A stretch of 52,471 nucleotides of DNA from Ruminococcus sp. UBA1394 (lineage in GTDB: Bacteria > Bacillota > Clostridia > Oscillospirales > Ruminococcaceae), in NCBI GenBank assembly GCA_002305725.1, contig DBQM01000004.1, positions 1 to 52,471 on the forward strand. Direction: 5' to 3'. Both the position numbers and the translations under genes were made by a program. A model generated the notes under the pieces. The model did not search any database. It was not told where the DNA came from and saw nothing but the letters and a program-made list of their open reading frames with translations. Positions 32,668 through 40,741 of the stretch are shown piece by piece (position 1 is the stretch's first letter; every line of letters begins with the position of its first letter).

Positions 32668-33330
32668 ATGGAAGAAAAAAAGAACAACAAAGCCCTTAAA
32701 ATTGTAATCGCCGTTATGGCGGTCATAATTTTAGCGCTTGCCGGAGTTGTTACGGCATTCATTCTTAAAGGCGATGATGACAAGCCGGAGGAATCCTCTG
32801 CAACGGAGGCTGTGACAGAGGCAGAAACAACTGCTCCTGTGACCGAGGCGCCGACTGAGGCTGAAACAACTGTTATAACAACCACACTCCACATAAGTCC
32901 TACTGAAACAGTAAGTTTTTCAATGGACAGTGAAAAGAGCGACATCAACGAAATACTCGACCATGACGGCAACAAGACCTACAAGGCAAAGCTCAGCGAA
33001 TTTGCAAAGCCGGGGGACAAAATTGACTCATTTGTGTTTGTCTTCTATGCTGAGGACGGCTCGTCAAATATCAGCAGCTATAAGGGTGCCTGCGGAATTT
33101 CCGTTGACAATTCCTGCAAGGCGGCAACCGATGACGGCTGGTATCAGTCGGACGACTTTGAAATGGACGTAAACAGCGCTTATCTTGAAGTGAAGTGGGA
33201 CGTTCCGGGAGATATAAAGGACTATGTAAACATAAGCGACAAGGGTTACATTGAAATCGGCTACTGGTGGGGCGGACTTCAGAAGTTAAGGCTTTCAAGC
33301 ATAATCTGCAACTACTCAACTACCGCTTAA
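32668..33330 (+). CDS. N-terminal part of the split GH5 protein: anchor, linker and first binding-type module
   Basis: The 220-residue product has a Lys-rich start, one transmembrane segment (about residues 10-30), a linker rich in Thr, Glu and Pro (about 34-75) and a carbohydrate-binding-like module (about 85-218). Typical parts of the module are GACGISVDNSC, DDGWYQSDDFEMDV and IEIGYWWGGLQKL. The next module across the stop repeats these patterns (GAFGISVDDSC, DKGWYQSGNV, VMLGYWWSKQ). If translated alone it would be a membrane-anchored binding protein without the enzyme. The ATG at 32668 is chosen because of AAGGAG and a promoter upstream; the open frame to 32530 has neither. Confidence 0.75.
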   Translation: MEEKKNNKALKIVIAVMAVIILALAGVVTAFILKGDDDKPEESSATEAVTEAETTAPVTEAPTEAETTVITTTLHISPTETVSFSMDSEKSDINEILDHDGNKTYKAKLSEFAKPGDKIDSFVFVFYAEDGSSNISSYKGACGISVDNSCKAATDDGWYQSDDFEMDVNSAYLEVKWDVPGDIKDYVNISDKGYIEIGYWWGGLQKLRLSSIICNYSTTA

Positions 33331-33423
33331 ATCCCTGTTGACGGTACAAAGACCATTGAACCAAACAAGACTTTAAAATATGGCAGCGAAAGCGATAAGA
33401 CTGCAAAACTGCCGCTTTCAGAC

Positions 33424-34809
33424 ATGATTGGTGAGGACGACACTCCGCAGTACTTTGAATTCAAAATAAAGGCAGGCGGTGAGCTCCAGAAATATGCCGG
33501 TGCATTCGGTATCTCTGTTGACGATTCCTGTCCCGACAAGACGGACAAAGGCTGGTATCAGAGCGGCAACGTCGCTGTTATGACAAATTCCGACAGTTGT
33601 ACTCTCTACTGGCTTGTTCCGGACGAGATAAAGGAATATATCAAATCAGACGGCGAAGTTATGCTCGGCTACTGGTGGAGCAAACAGGAGTCCGTAACCC
33701 TTGAATCAGTAACTGTAAAGTACAGCAGCGGTTCTGCTCCGGCTGCTGATGCCAACGCTGACGCAGAAGTGCCAAAGGAAAACAACAAAAAAGAGGAAAG
33801 CTCAGACGTCAAAAGCTCCGCTGATATCGTAAAGGACATGAAAATCGGCTGGAACCTCGGCAACACTCTCAACTGCTACAACATCACATGGGAAGTTGAC
33901 GATTTTGAAACAGCATGGGGCAATCCTAAAACAACAAAGAAAATGATTGATACTGTCAAGGCGGCAGGCTTTAACGCTGTCAGAATACCTGTCACCTGGA
34001 ACGAGCATATGAACGGTGACAAAATCGACGAGGCATGGCTTAACAGAGTAAACGAGGTTGTTGACTATGTTATTGACAACGATATGTATGCTATCATCAA
34101 CGTTCACCATGACGATTACACATGGCTGAATCCGAGCAAGGCTGACGAAGCAAAGGTAAAGGAAAAGCTTGTGAAGATATGGGAACAGCTTTCCGAACGC
34201 TTCAAGGACTATGACTATCATCTTCTCTTTGAGGGTATGAACGAGCCGAGAATTATCGGCGGCGAAAATGAATGGACCTGCGGTACTGCGGAAGAACGTG
34301 AGGTTATCAACAATCTGTTTGCGGCTTTTGTTGATACTGTAAGAAAGTCTGGCGGAAACAATGCCACTCGTTCGCTTATAATTACTGCCCACGCTGCCGC
34401 TATGGACGAAACAGGTATCAAGGACGTTAAAGTCCCGGACGACGACAGAATAATCGTTTCAATACACTATTATTCTCCATGGGACTTCGCCGGAAATGAA
34501 GATTCAAGGTCTGACTGGGGCAGCGACGCTGACAAGAAAGAGCTTGACAAGGGATTTGACCTGGTAAAGAAATACTTCATTGACAAGGGCGTTCCGGTTA
34601 TAATCGGAGAATGCGGTGCTACAAACAAGGGCAACGACGATGTCCGTGCAAGCTACATGGAATACTACATAAAGGCTGCAAAGCAGAGAGGTATTACCTG
34701 CTTTATCTGGGACAACGGCACTAAAGAAGAGTTCGGACTCCTTGACAGAAAAAATAACTCATGGTATTTCAAGAAAATTGTTGAATCAGCAGTTAATGCT
34801 GCTAAATAA
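33424..34809 (+). CDS. C-terminal part of the split GH5 protein: second module and GH5 catalytic domain
   Basis: This part holds the second binding-like module, an Ala/Lys/Glu linker and a GH5 domain. GH5 motifs are MKIGWNLGNTLNC, FNAVRIPVTWNEHM, INVHHDDYTW, LLFEGMNEPR (acid/base Glu, codon 526 of the whole frame) and VPVIIGECGAT (nucleophile Glu, codon 648). Substrates in this group are cellulose, xyloglucan or mixed-linkage glucan. The ATG at 33424 lies inside the second module and has no ribosome binding site, so this part is probably not made efficiently as a separate protein and, if made, would lack a signal peptide. Confidence 0.7.
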   Translation: MIGEDDTPQYFEFKIKAGGELQKYAGAFGISVDDSCPDKTDKGWYQSGNVAVMTNSDSCTLYWLVPDEIKEYIKSDGEVMLGYWWSKQESVTLESVTVKYSSGSAPAADANADAEVPKENNKKEESSDVKSSADIVKDMKIGWNLGNTLNCYNITWEVDDFETAWGNPKTTKKMIDTVKAAGFNAVRIPVTWNEHMNGDKIDEAWLNRVNEVVDYVIDNDMYAIINVHHDDYTWLNPSKADEAKVKEKLVKIWEQLSERFKDYDYHLLFEGMNEPRIIGGENEWTCGTAEEREVINNLFAAFVDTVRKSGGNNATRSLIITAHAAAMDETGIKDVKVPDDDRIIVSIHYYSPWDFAGNEDSRSDWGSDADKKELDKGFDLVKKYFIDKGVPVIIGECGATNKGNDDVRASYMEYYIKAAKQRGITCFIWDNGTKEEFGLLDRKNNSWYFKKIVESAVNAAK

Positions 34810-34814
34810 GATTA

Positions 34815-34845
34815 AAGCCGGTGCGTTTGCACCGGCTTGGTTTTT
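34815..34845 (+). terminator. Intrinsic terminator after the GH5 gene
   Basis: AAGCCGGTGC/GCACCGGCTT (34815-34824 with 34829-34838) forms a perfect 10-bp stem with loop GTTT, followed by GGTTTTT. Confidence 0.9.
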
Positions 34846-34858
34846 ATAAAATGTGTTC

Positions 34859-35147
34859 TTATCGTTCTTCCAAAATCCCCATAATCGCTTGTAATTCGGG
34901 TTTATTTGTTATCCGGCATATAAGAGAAAGACTGAAATAAGCTATTTGACCCATTTCAGACGGACCATCAAGAATCCATCTTGCTCGGTTATAAATTGGA
35001 GCATATTCAATTACAATTTCTTTCAGTGCTTTATTGTTTAATGTCTCAATCCTTGACGGATTAAGAATAAAAGAAGCCAATTTTTTTTGAAATGGTTATT
35101 CCAAATTCTTTATTTATATAGTCAATCATATGTTGTTGCTTATTCAT
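34859..35147 (-). pseudogene. Small unknown gene with a frameshift in an 8-A tract
   Basis: On the - strand an ATG at 35147 is preceded by AGGTGA at 5 bases and opens MNKQQHMIDYINKEFGITIS. At a run of eight A (35088-35081) this frame enters a premature stop, while the next frame continues with LASFILNPSRIETLNNKALK and ends at 34859 (MGILEER). With seven A the two parts would form one protein of about 95 residues. No family is recognised. Slippage in the A-run can be a mutation, a sequencing artefact or a case of transcriptional slippage. Confidence 0.6.
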
Positions 35148-35267
35148 TGTTATCACCTGATTTAAAATTTTGTAATAAACAAAACCGACTTATTACCAAT
35201 ATTATAACAAAAACCAAGTATAATTTCAATCACTTCATAAACTTTTTGATTTGACTATCCCTGTCCC

Positions 35268-35296
35268 TTGACGTAAGCCGGACGATATGTTAAAAT
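35268..35296 (+). promoter_or_regulatory. Promoter of the D,D-carboxypeptidase gene
   Basis: TTGACG (35268-35273) and TAAAAT (35291-35296) with 17 bp between them lie 35 bases before the ATG. Confidence 0.7.
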
Positions 35297-35330
35297 ATAA
35301 TAGAGAAATTTGATATTTTGAGGGAAAAGA

Positions 35331-36338
35331 ATGAAAAAGGAATCGAATTCTGCCGGAGGAGTTGCTCTCTGGCTTTTTGTTATTTTATTGCTGCTGCTTA
35401 TAATTTTAGGTGGCGTTACGCTGCTGCAAAAGAGAAATAACAGCAGTACTGCCTCTGCCGGCATATCGCAGTCTGACTCTGTGGAGAGTGAAACCGAATC
35501 CACTACCGAACCGCCCACAGAACCCCCGACCGAGCCGGAAACCACTGCACGCACCTTTAATTTCGATTACATGGAAATTGAAAGCGAAACTGCTTTGCTG
35601 ACCGACCTTGACGGTAATGAGATTTTTTCACAGAACCAGTTTGAGAGGATATATCCGGCGTCACTCACCAAAATTATGACGGCTATCGTTGCCATCGAAA
35701 ATGTTTACGACATTGACGAAACTATCATGATAACCGGTGGTGTATTCGACCAGGTCAATGCTGAAAACGGTGCAACAGCCGGATTTTTGGCCTATGAGGA
35801 AGTAAGCTACAGGGATTTGCTTTACGGTGCGCTTTTAAGCTCCGGAGCGGAATGCTGCCTTACTCTTGCAAATTATGTCAGCGGAAGTGAATGGGATTTC
35901 GTACAGCTTATGAACGAAAAGGCGCAGGAGCTTGGCATGAATGACACGAATTTCACCAATGTCTGCGGATTCCACAACTATGACCACTATTCAACAGCTG
36001 CCGACATATCTCTTTTGCTGAGATACGCACTTGAAAACGATACATTTTATGAGATATTCACATCTCAGAGCTATTACACAGAAACCGACGAGCACCCCGA
36101 CGGAATAACCCTTTACAGCACAATGTTCTCCGCAATGGATTCGTCCTACATCACCGGCGGAAGAATACTTGGCGGAAAAACAGGATATACGGACGAGGCA
36201 GGACTTTGCCTTGCCTCCCTTGCCGAGGTTGACGGTACTCTGTACACACTTGTAACGACCGGTGCGCCGGGTTCGCATTACACAGAACCGCTGCATATCT
36301 ATGACGCTGTCAACATCTATGAAAAACTGAGTGAATAA
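35331..36338 (+). CDS. D-alanyl-D-alanine carboxypeptidase-like protein (peptidase S11, DacF type)
   Basis: The 335-residue protein has one N-terminal transmembrane helix (about 11-31), a Thr/Glu/Pro linker (about 45-72) and a penicillin-binding S11 domain. The catalytic SxxK motif is PASLTKIM with Ser110 and Lys113. The KTG motif is GGKTGYTDEAG (282-284). The second motif, normally S-x-N, reads SSGAECC (Ser170, Gly171, Ala172), so the Asn is replaced by Ala, as I recall in some Firmicute relatives. It trims the terminal D-Ala of peptidoglycan stem peptides outside the membrane. The family C-terminal beta-domain is missing, so the protein is shorter than DacA. Confidence 0.85.
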   Translation: MKKESNSAGGVALWLFVILLLLLIILGGVTLLQKRNNSSTASAGISQSDSVESETESTTEPPTEPPTEPETTARTFNFDYMEIESETALLTDLDGNEIFSQNQFERIYPASLTKIMTAIVAIENVYDIDETIMITGGVFDQVNAENGATAGFLAYEEVSYRDLLYGALLSSGAECCLTLANYVSGSEWDFVQLMNEKAQELGMNDTNFTNVCGFHNYDHYSTAADISLLLRYALENDTFYEIFTSQSYYTETDEHPDGITLYSTMFSAMDSSYITGGRILGGKTGYTDEAGLCLASLAEVDGTLYTLVTTGAPGSHYTEPLHIYDAVNIYEKLSE

Positions 36339-36398
36339 TATAGCCATTTAAATGCAAATCAATTTTTGAAAATTCTGTGGTTAAAACAATAAAATTCT

Positions 36399-36537
36399 GT
36401 AGGGGCTGGCGCCCTCGACAGCCCGCCCGGTGACCCGGGAGGACAATTCGTTGTTCATCTTATGGTATGTGTTTCTTTGAGGCCCGACCGGTAGCAAAAC
36501 AGAAAATCGGAGGGACGTCGTGGGCGCCGTCCCCTAC
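36399..36537. repeat. MITE-like element with 16-bp terminal inverted repeats
   Basis: GTAGGGGCTGGCGCCC (36399-36414) and GGGCGCCGTCCCCTAC (36522-36537) are inverted copies with 14 of 16 matches. The 107-bp interior has no open frame of interest and is richer in G+C than the surroundings. The GTAGGGGC start recurs at 27166. The rest of the gap 36339-36691 holds only the terminator at 36588. Confidence 0.55.
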
Positions 36538-36587
36538 CCAAAATATACCTTGCCTTTCACTAAAAACGGATTTTTTACAAAAAAAGT

Positions 36588-36616
36588 GAGACTGCTGCGT
36601 GTACTGCAGCAGTCTC
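36588..36616 (-). terminator. Intrinsic terminator downstream of nifJ
   Basis: An 11-bp perfect stem GAGACTGCTGC/GCAGCAGTCTC with a 7-base loop is followed on the - strand by CACTTTTTTT and on the + strand by TTTT. It lies 76 bases after the nifJ stop and may also stop transcripts from the left. Confidence 0.85.
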
Positions 36617-36691
36617 TTTTGTATGTTCTGGACCTCCCGCATTGTTCTGCGGTACTTCCTTTCGCATCTTAAAGTTTATCAGCTGTGCTGA

Positions 36692-39600
36692 TTAAGCTTC
36701 TTCACCGTAAAGCTTTGAAAGTCTTGTCAGATAATCATATCTGTCCTTAGCATTTGCAAGAGCCTTGTCGAAGAGCTTTTCTGCTCTCTCAGGGTTCTGA
36801 CGGGCAAGTGCATTGTAACGAACCTCACCCATAAGGAAGTTCTTGTATTCGTCAGTATTAGGAGCCTTTGAATCCATGATGAATGGGTTCTTGCCCTCTG
36901 CCTTGAGAGTCGGGTTGTATCTGTAAAGGTGCCAGTAACCTGCCTGAACAGCCTTCTTTTCTTCTGCCATAGAAGTACCCATACCAGTCTTGATACCATG
37001 GTTGATACATGGAGCGTAACCGATAATGATTGACGGACCGTTGTAAGCCTCAGCCTCTGCAATAGCCTTGATACACTGATTCATATCAGCACCCATAGCA
37101 ATGTGAGCAACGTAAACGTAGCCATAGCTCATTGCGATACCAGCCAGATCCTTCTTCTTAACTTCCTTACCGGCAGCAGCAAACTGTGCAATAGCGCCTG
37201 TAGGAGTTGACTTTGATGACTGACCGCCTGTGTTGGAGTAAACTTCTGTATCGAATACGAAGATGTTTACATCCTGACCGGAAGCGATAACGTGGTCGAG
37301 ACCGCCGAAACCGATATCATAAGCCCAGCCGTCACCACCGAAGATCCACTGTGACTTCTTTCTCAGATAATCCTTTGAAGCGAGGATATCCTTTGCAGCG
37401 TCGCAGCCGCAAGCCTCAAGTGCAGCAACCAGCTTGTTTGTAGCAGGTGTGTTAGCGTTTCCGTCTTCAAGTGTATCGAGATATTCAGCAATTGCTGCCT
37501 TAACGTCAGCATTGTCTGTTGTTTCATTTAATGCCTTAACCTTAGCGATAACTCTGTTTCTGAGAGTCTTCTGACCTAAGAACATACCGTAACCGAATTC
37601 GGCGTTGTCCTCGAAGAGTGAGTTGGACCATGCAGGACCCTTGCCTTCCTTGTTGAATGTGTAAGGAGTTGAAGGTGCAGAACCGCCCCAGATTGAAGAA
37701 CAGCCTGTTGCGTTGGCAATGTACATTCTGTCGCCGAAGAGCTGTGTGATAAGCTTTGCATAAGGTGTTTCGCCGCAGCCTGCGCAAGCGCCCGAGAATT
37801 CCAGCATTGGCTGTCTGAACTGTGAGCCCTTGACTGTTGTTGCCTTGAACTTTTCAGCAACTGCCGGCTTTTCGTCGATTGTAAGACCGTAAGCAAACTT
37901 ATCCTGTTCGCCCAGCTGTGATTCCAGAGGCTGCATTACGAGAGCCTTGTTCTTAGCAGGACATACGTTAGCACATGAACCGCAGCCTGTACAGTCAAGT
38001 GCAGAAACTGTCATAGCGAACTTGAGTCCGTCCATTGCAGGCTTGAAATCAGCCATCTTCATGCCGGCAGGTGCAGCAGCAGCCTCGTCAGCAGAAAGTG
38101 CAACCGGTCTGATAACAGCGTGCGGACAAACGTAAGAACACTGGTTACACTGGATACAGTTTTCAGGAATCCACTCAGGAACCTTAACTGCGATACCTCT
38201 CTTTTCAAATGCAGCAGAGCCCTGCGGGAATGTACCGTCAGCAGCGTCCTTGAATGTTGAAACAGGGAGTGAATCACCCTTCTGTGCATTACATGGAATC
38301 TGAATGTTGTTTACATAGTTTTCAAGAGCCTTGTTATCGCTTGTAACGTGAGCCATACCCATCTGAGTATCAGCAGCGTCTGCCCATGAAGCAGGGATGT
38401 CGATCTTTACGATGTTCTGGTGACCAGCGTCAATAGCGTTCCAGTTCTTTTCAACGATATCCTGTCCCTTCTTGCTGTATGAAGCCTCAGCAGCAGCCTT
38501 CATGTACTTTACAGCGTCCTCGAAAGGAATGATGTTAGCGAGCTTGAAGAATGCAGACTGGAGAATTGTGTTGATTCTTGTACCCATTCCTGTTTCTTCA
38601 CCAAGCTTAACGCCGTTGATTGTATAGAAATTGATGTTGTTCTGTGCGAGATATCTCTTAACCTGTCCAGGGAGGTGCTTTTCAAGGCCTTCCATATCCC
38701 AGATTGTGTTAAGAAGGAATGTACCGCCCGGCTTGATGTCAGAAACCATATCGTACTTGTCGATATAGCTCTGGTTGTGACAGGCAACGAAATCAGCCTT
38801 GTTGATAAGGTATGTTGACTTGATTGGTGTCTTACCGAAACGGAGGTGAGAAATTGTAACACCGCCGGACTTCTTTGAGTCATAAGCGAAGTAAGCCTGA
38901 GCGTAGAGGTCAGTATGGTCGCCGATAATCTTGATAGAGTTCTTGTTAGCGCCTACTGTACCGTCTGAACCAAGACCCCAGAACTTACATGATGTTGTAC
39001 CTGCAGGAGCAGTATCAGGGCTTTCCTTGATATCAAGTGAAAGGTTTGTAACATCATCGTTGATACCGATTGTGAATCTTGGCTTTTCTGTGTTCTTGAA
39101 TACAGCGATGATCTGTTCCGGAGTTGTATCCTTTGAACCAAGACCATATCTGCCTGTGAACACAGGAACGTCGTTGAACTTAGTGCCCTTGAGAGCAGCA
39201 ACAACGTCGAGGTAAAGAGGTTCGCCCAGTGAGCCTGGTTCCTTAGTTCTGTCGAGAACTGAGATTCTCTTTACGCTGTCCGGAATAGCTTCAACAAGCT
39301 TGTCAGCAACGAAAGGTCTGTAAAGTCTTACCTTAACAAGACCATACTTGCCGCCGTTAGCATTTAAGTAGTCGATAGTTTCCTCAATTGTATCGTTAAC
39401 AGAACCCATAGCGATAATGATGTGTTCTGCGTCAGCTGCACCGTAGTAGTTGAAGAGCTTGTAGTCTGTACCGAGCTTAGCGTTAACCTTGCCCATGTAT
39501 TCTTCAACGATTGCAGGCATAGCGTCGTAGTAAGGGTTGCAGGCTTCTCTTGCCTGGAAGAAGATATCAGGGTTCTGAGCAGTACCTCTTAATACAGGGT

Positions 39601-40234
39601 GCTCAGGATTGAGAGCTTCGTCACGGAATCTCTGAACAGCGTCCATATCGAGCATATCGAGAAGGTCAGCGTCGTCCCATGTTTCAATCTTCTGAATTTC
39701 GTGAGATGTTCTGAAACCATCAAAGAAGTGGATAAACGGAACTCTGCCCTTGATTGTTGCAAGGTGAGCAACAGCGCCGAGGTCCATGATTTCCTGTGGG
39801 TTTGATGAACAGAGCATTGCATAGCCTGTCTGACGGCAAGCGTAGATATCGGAATGGTCACCGAAAATGTTCAGAGCGTGTGAAGATACACAACGTGCTG
39901 AAACGTGGATAACTGAAGGAAGCAGTTCTCCGGCGATCTTGTACATATTAGGGATCATAAGGAGAAGACCCTGTGATGCTGTGTATGTAGTTGTGAGAGC
40001 ACCGGCAGCGAGAGAGCCGTGAACAGCACCGGCTGCACCAGCTTCGGACTGCATTTCAACAACCTGAACAGGCTGTCCGAATAAATTCTTCTTATCTTTT
40101 GCGGACCATTGGTCTGTAACTTCGGCCATTGGTGATGACGGTGTGATAGGATAAATAGCTGCGAGTTCTGTAAATGGGTATGACACCCATGCAGCAGCGT
40201 TATTACCGTCCATGGTTTTCATTTTTCTTGCCAT
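36692..40234 (-). CDS. nifJ: Pyruvate:ferredoxin (flavodoxin) oxidoreductase
   Basis: This single-chain enzyme oxidises pyruvate with CoA to acetyl-CoA and CO2, reducing ferredoxin, which in turn feeds hydrogenase. The 1180 residues contain the domains in the usual order: N-terminal pyrimidine-binding domain (MKTMDGNNAAAWVSYPFTE), domain II and III, two [4Fe-4S] motifs (CIQCNQCSYVCP and CTGCGSCANVCP, around residues 690-760), CAGCGETPYAKL and the TPP-binding GDGWAYDIGFGGLDH with SNTGGQSSKSTPTGA. ATG at 40234 is chosen over TTG at 40240 for family fit and a 10-base gap to AGGAGG. Its heavy use of preferred codons and strong signals point to high expression. Confidence 0.96.
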   Translation of the reverse strand: MARKMKTMDGNNAAAWVSYPFTELAAIYPITPSSPMAEVTDQWSAKDKKNLFGQPVQVVEMQSEAGAAGAVHGSLAAGALTTTYTASQGLLLMIPNMYKIAGELLPSVIHVSARCVSSHALNIFGDHSDIYACRQTGYAMLCSSNPQEIMDLGAVAHLATIKGRVPFIHFFDGFRTSHEIQKIETWDDADLLDMLDMDAVQRFRDEALNPEHPVLRGTAQNPDIFFQAREACNPYYDAMPAIVEEYMGKVNAKLGTDYKLFNYYGAADAEHIIIAMGSVNDTIEETIDYLNANGGKYGLVKVRLYRPFVADKLVEAIPDSVKRISVLDRTKEPGSLGEPLYLDVVAALKGTKFNDVPVFTGRYGLGSKDTTPEQIIAVFKNTEKPRFTIGINDDVTNLSLDIKESPDTAPAGTTSCKFWGLGSDGTVGANKNSIKIIGDHTDLYAQAYFAYDSKKSGGVTISHLRFGKTPIKSTYLINKADFVACHNQSYIDKYDMVSDIKPGGTFLLNTIWDMEGLEKHLPGQVKRYLAQNNINFYTINGVKLGEETGMGTRINTILQSAFFKLANIIPFEDAVKYMKAAAEASYSKKGQDIVEKNWNAIDAGHQNIVKIDIPASWADAADTQMGMAHVTSDNKALENYVNNIQIPCNAQKGDSLPVSTFKDAADGTFPQGSAAFEKRGIAVKVPEWIPENCIQCNQCSYVCPHAVIRPVALSADEAAAAPAGMKMADFKPAMDGLKFAMTVSALDCTGCGSCANVCPAKNKALVMQPLESQLGEQDKFAYGLTIDEKPAVAEKFKATTVKGSQFRQPMLEFSGACAGCGETPYAKLITQLFGDRMYIANATGCSSIWGGSAPSTPYTFNKEGKGPAWSNSLFEDNAEFGYGMFLGQKTLRNRVIAKVKALNETTDNADVKAAIAEYLDTLEDGNANTPATNKLVAALEACGCDAAKDILASKDYLRKKSQWIFGGDGWAYDIGFGGLDHVIASGQDVNIFVFDTEVYSNTGGQSSKSTPTGAIAQFAAAGKEVKKKDLAGIAMSYGYVYVAHIAMGADMNQCIKAIAEAEAYNGPSIIIGYAPCINHGIKTGMGTSMAEEKKAVQAGYWHLYRYNPTLKAEGKNPFIMDSKAPNTDEYKNFLMGEVRYNALARQNPERAEKLFDKALANAKDRYDYLTRLSKLYGEEA

Positions 40235-40305
40235 TGGCAATAGTCCTCCTGATTAATGTTAAAAAAAATTTTTAGTTACATGAAGACATATAACTTTACT
40301 ATATA

Positions 40306-40334
40306 ATAATAACATATCGGTGCAGTTTTGTAAA
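40306..40334 (-). promoter_or_regulatory. nifJ promoter
   Basis: TTTACA (40334-40329) and TATTAT (40311-40306) are 17 bp apart on the - strand. The predicted leader is about 65 bases long and AT-rich. Confidence 0.65.
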
Positions 40335-40578
40335 GTACTTTTTTGTCAAAATCCTCATAAAAATAACGTTAAAACAGGGATTTCGCTGAACGGGAAAAAG
40401 TCGGGAAGTCTTCTTAATAATGTTAAGTACTGATATTTGCGCAGGCATTATTCGTCAAAAAACAACAAAATATCAGAAAAAGTGACGGTTTCACCATTAA
40501 AATTGTATAATCTTTTGTGTGAAATATTGGTGAAAATTACAAAATTCACTTGAAAATCAAAAAAAATCCGATTTTTTG

Positions 40579-40607
40579 TTGACGATTATCGCAATTTAGT
40601 GTATAAT
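40579..40607 (+). promoter_or_regulatory. Near-consensus promoter of the sRNA candidate
   Basis: TTGACG (40579-40584) and TATAAT (40602-40607) are exactly 17 bp apart. No protein gene follows on this strand; the next signal is a terminator 100 bases downstream. Confidence 0.8.
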
Positions 40608-40613
40608 AACTAC

Positions 40614-40738
40614 AGTGATAAAATAATTCATGAATTATTTTACACTCGTTTTGTTGTCTCCTTTCTTTTGTTCTACACATATTTATTTTCTCTCATTTTA
40701 ATTAAATGCCCGGAATCAGATTCCGGGTTATTTTTTTA
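40614..40738 (+). ncRNA. Candidate trans-acting small RNA of about 125 nt
   Basis: The segment runs from the expected transcription start of a near-consensus promoter to the end of an intrinsic terminator and contains no plausible protein frame. It would begin with a perfect hairpin (40620-40641, stem AAAATAATTC), continue with an unstructured pyrimidine-rich stretch holding TCTCCTTTC at 40657-40665, and end with the terminator hairpin. The TCTCCTTT stretch is complementary to AGGAGA-type ribosome binding sites, a known trait of base-pairing sRNAs in Firmicutes. It converges on the XRE gene and stops 3 bases before its end. It matches no RNA family I recognise. Confidence 0.5.
40709..40737 (+). 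terminator. Intrinsic terminator of the sRNA candidate
   Basis: CCCGGAAT (40709-40716) and ATTCCGGG (40720-40727) pair around a 3-base loop and are followed by TTATTTTTTT on the + strand. The - strand side has no T-run of that quality. Confidence 0.85.
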
Positions 40739-40741
40739 CCT

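Larger units (their letters stand above)
32668..34809 (+). pseudogene. Cellulase-type GH5 gene interrupted by one in-frame TAA
   Basis: From 32668 to 34809 a single reading frame of 714 codons is broken only by TAA at 33328-33330 (codon 221). The frame encodes an N-terminal membrane anchor, a Thr/Glu-rich linker, two similar beta-sandwich modules and a GH5 catalytic domain. No ribosome binding site precedes the first ATG after the stop (33424). The coding character is continuous across the stop, so a nonsense mutation of a GAA, CAA or AAA codon is the simplest reading. Sequencing error or read-through are alternatives. Other genes in the window use TAA as a normal stop, so codon reassignment is excluded. 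Confidence 0.75.

Noticed and set aside
33328..33330. In-frame TAA as evidence for stop-codon reassignment or programmed recoding
   Set aside because: TAA ends many intact genes in the window, and no special stem-loop or recoding signal is visible directly after it; a point mutation is simpler.
33802..34392. Antisense frame of 196 codons within the GH5 domain
   Set aside because: It is the mirror of the conserved GH5 core and shows no protein motif of its own.
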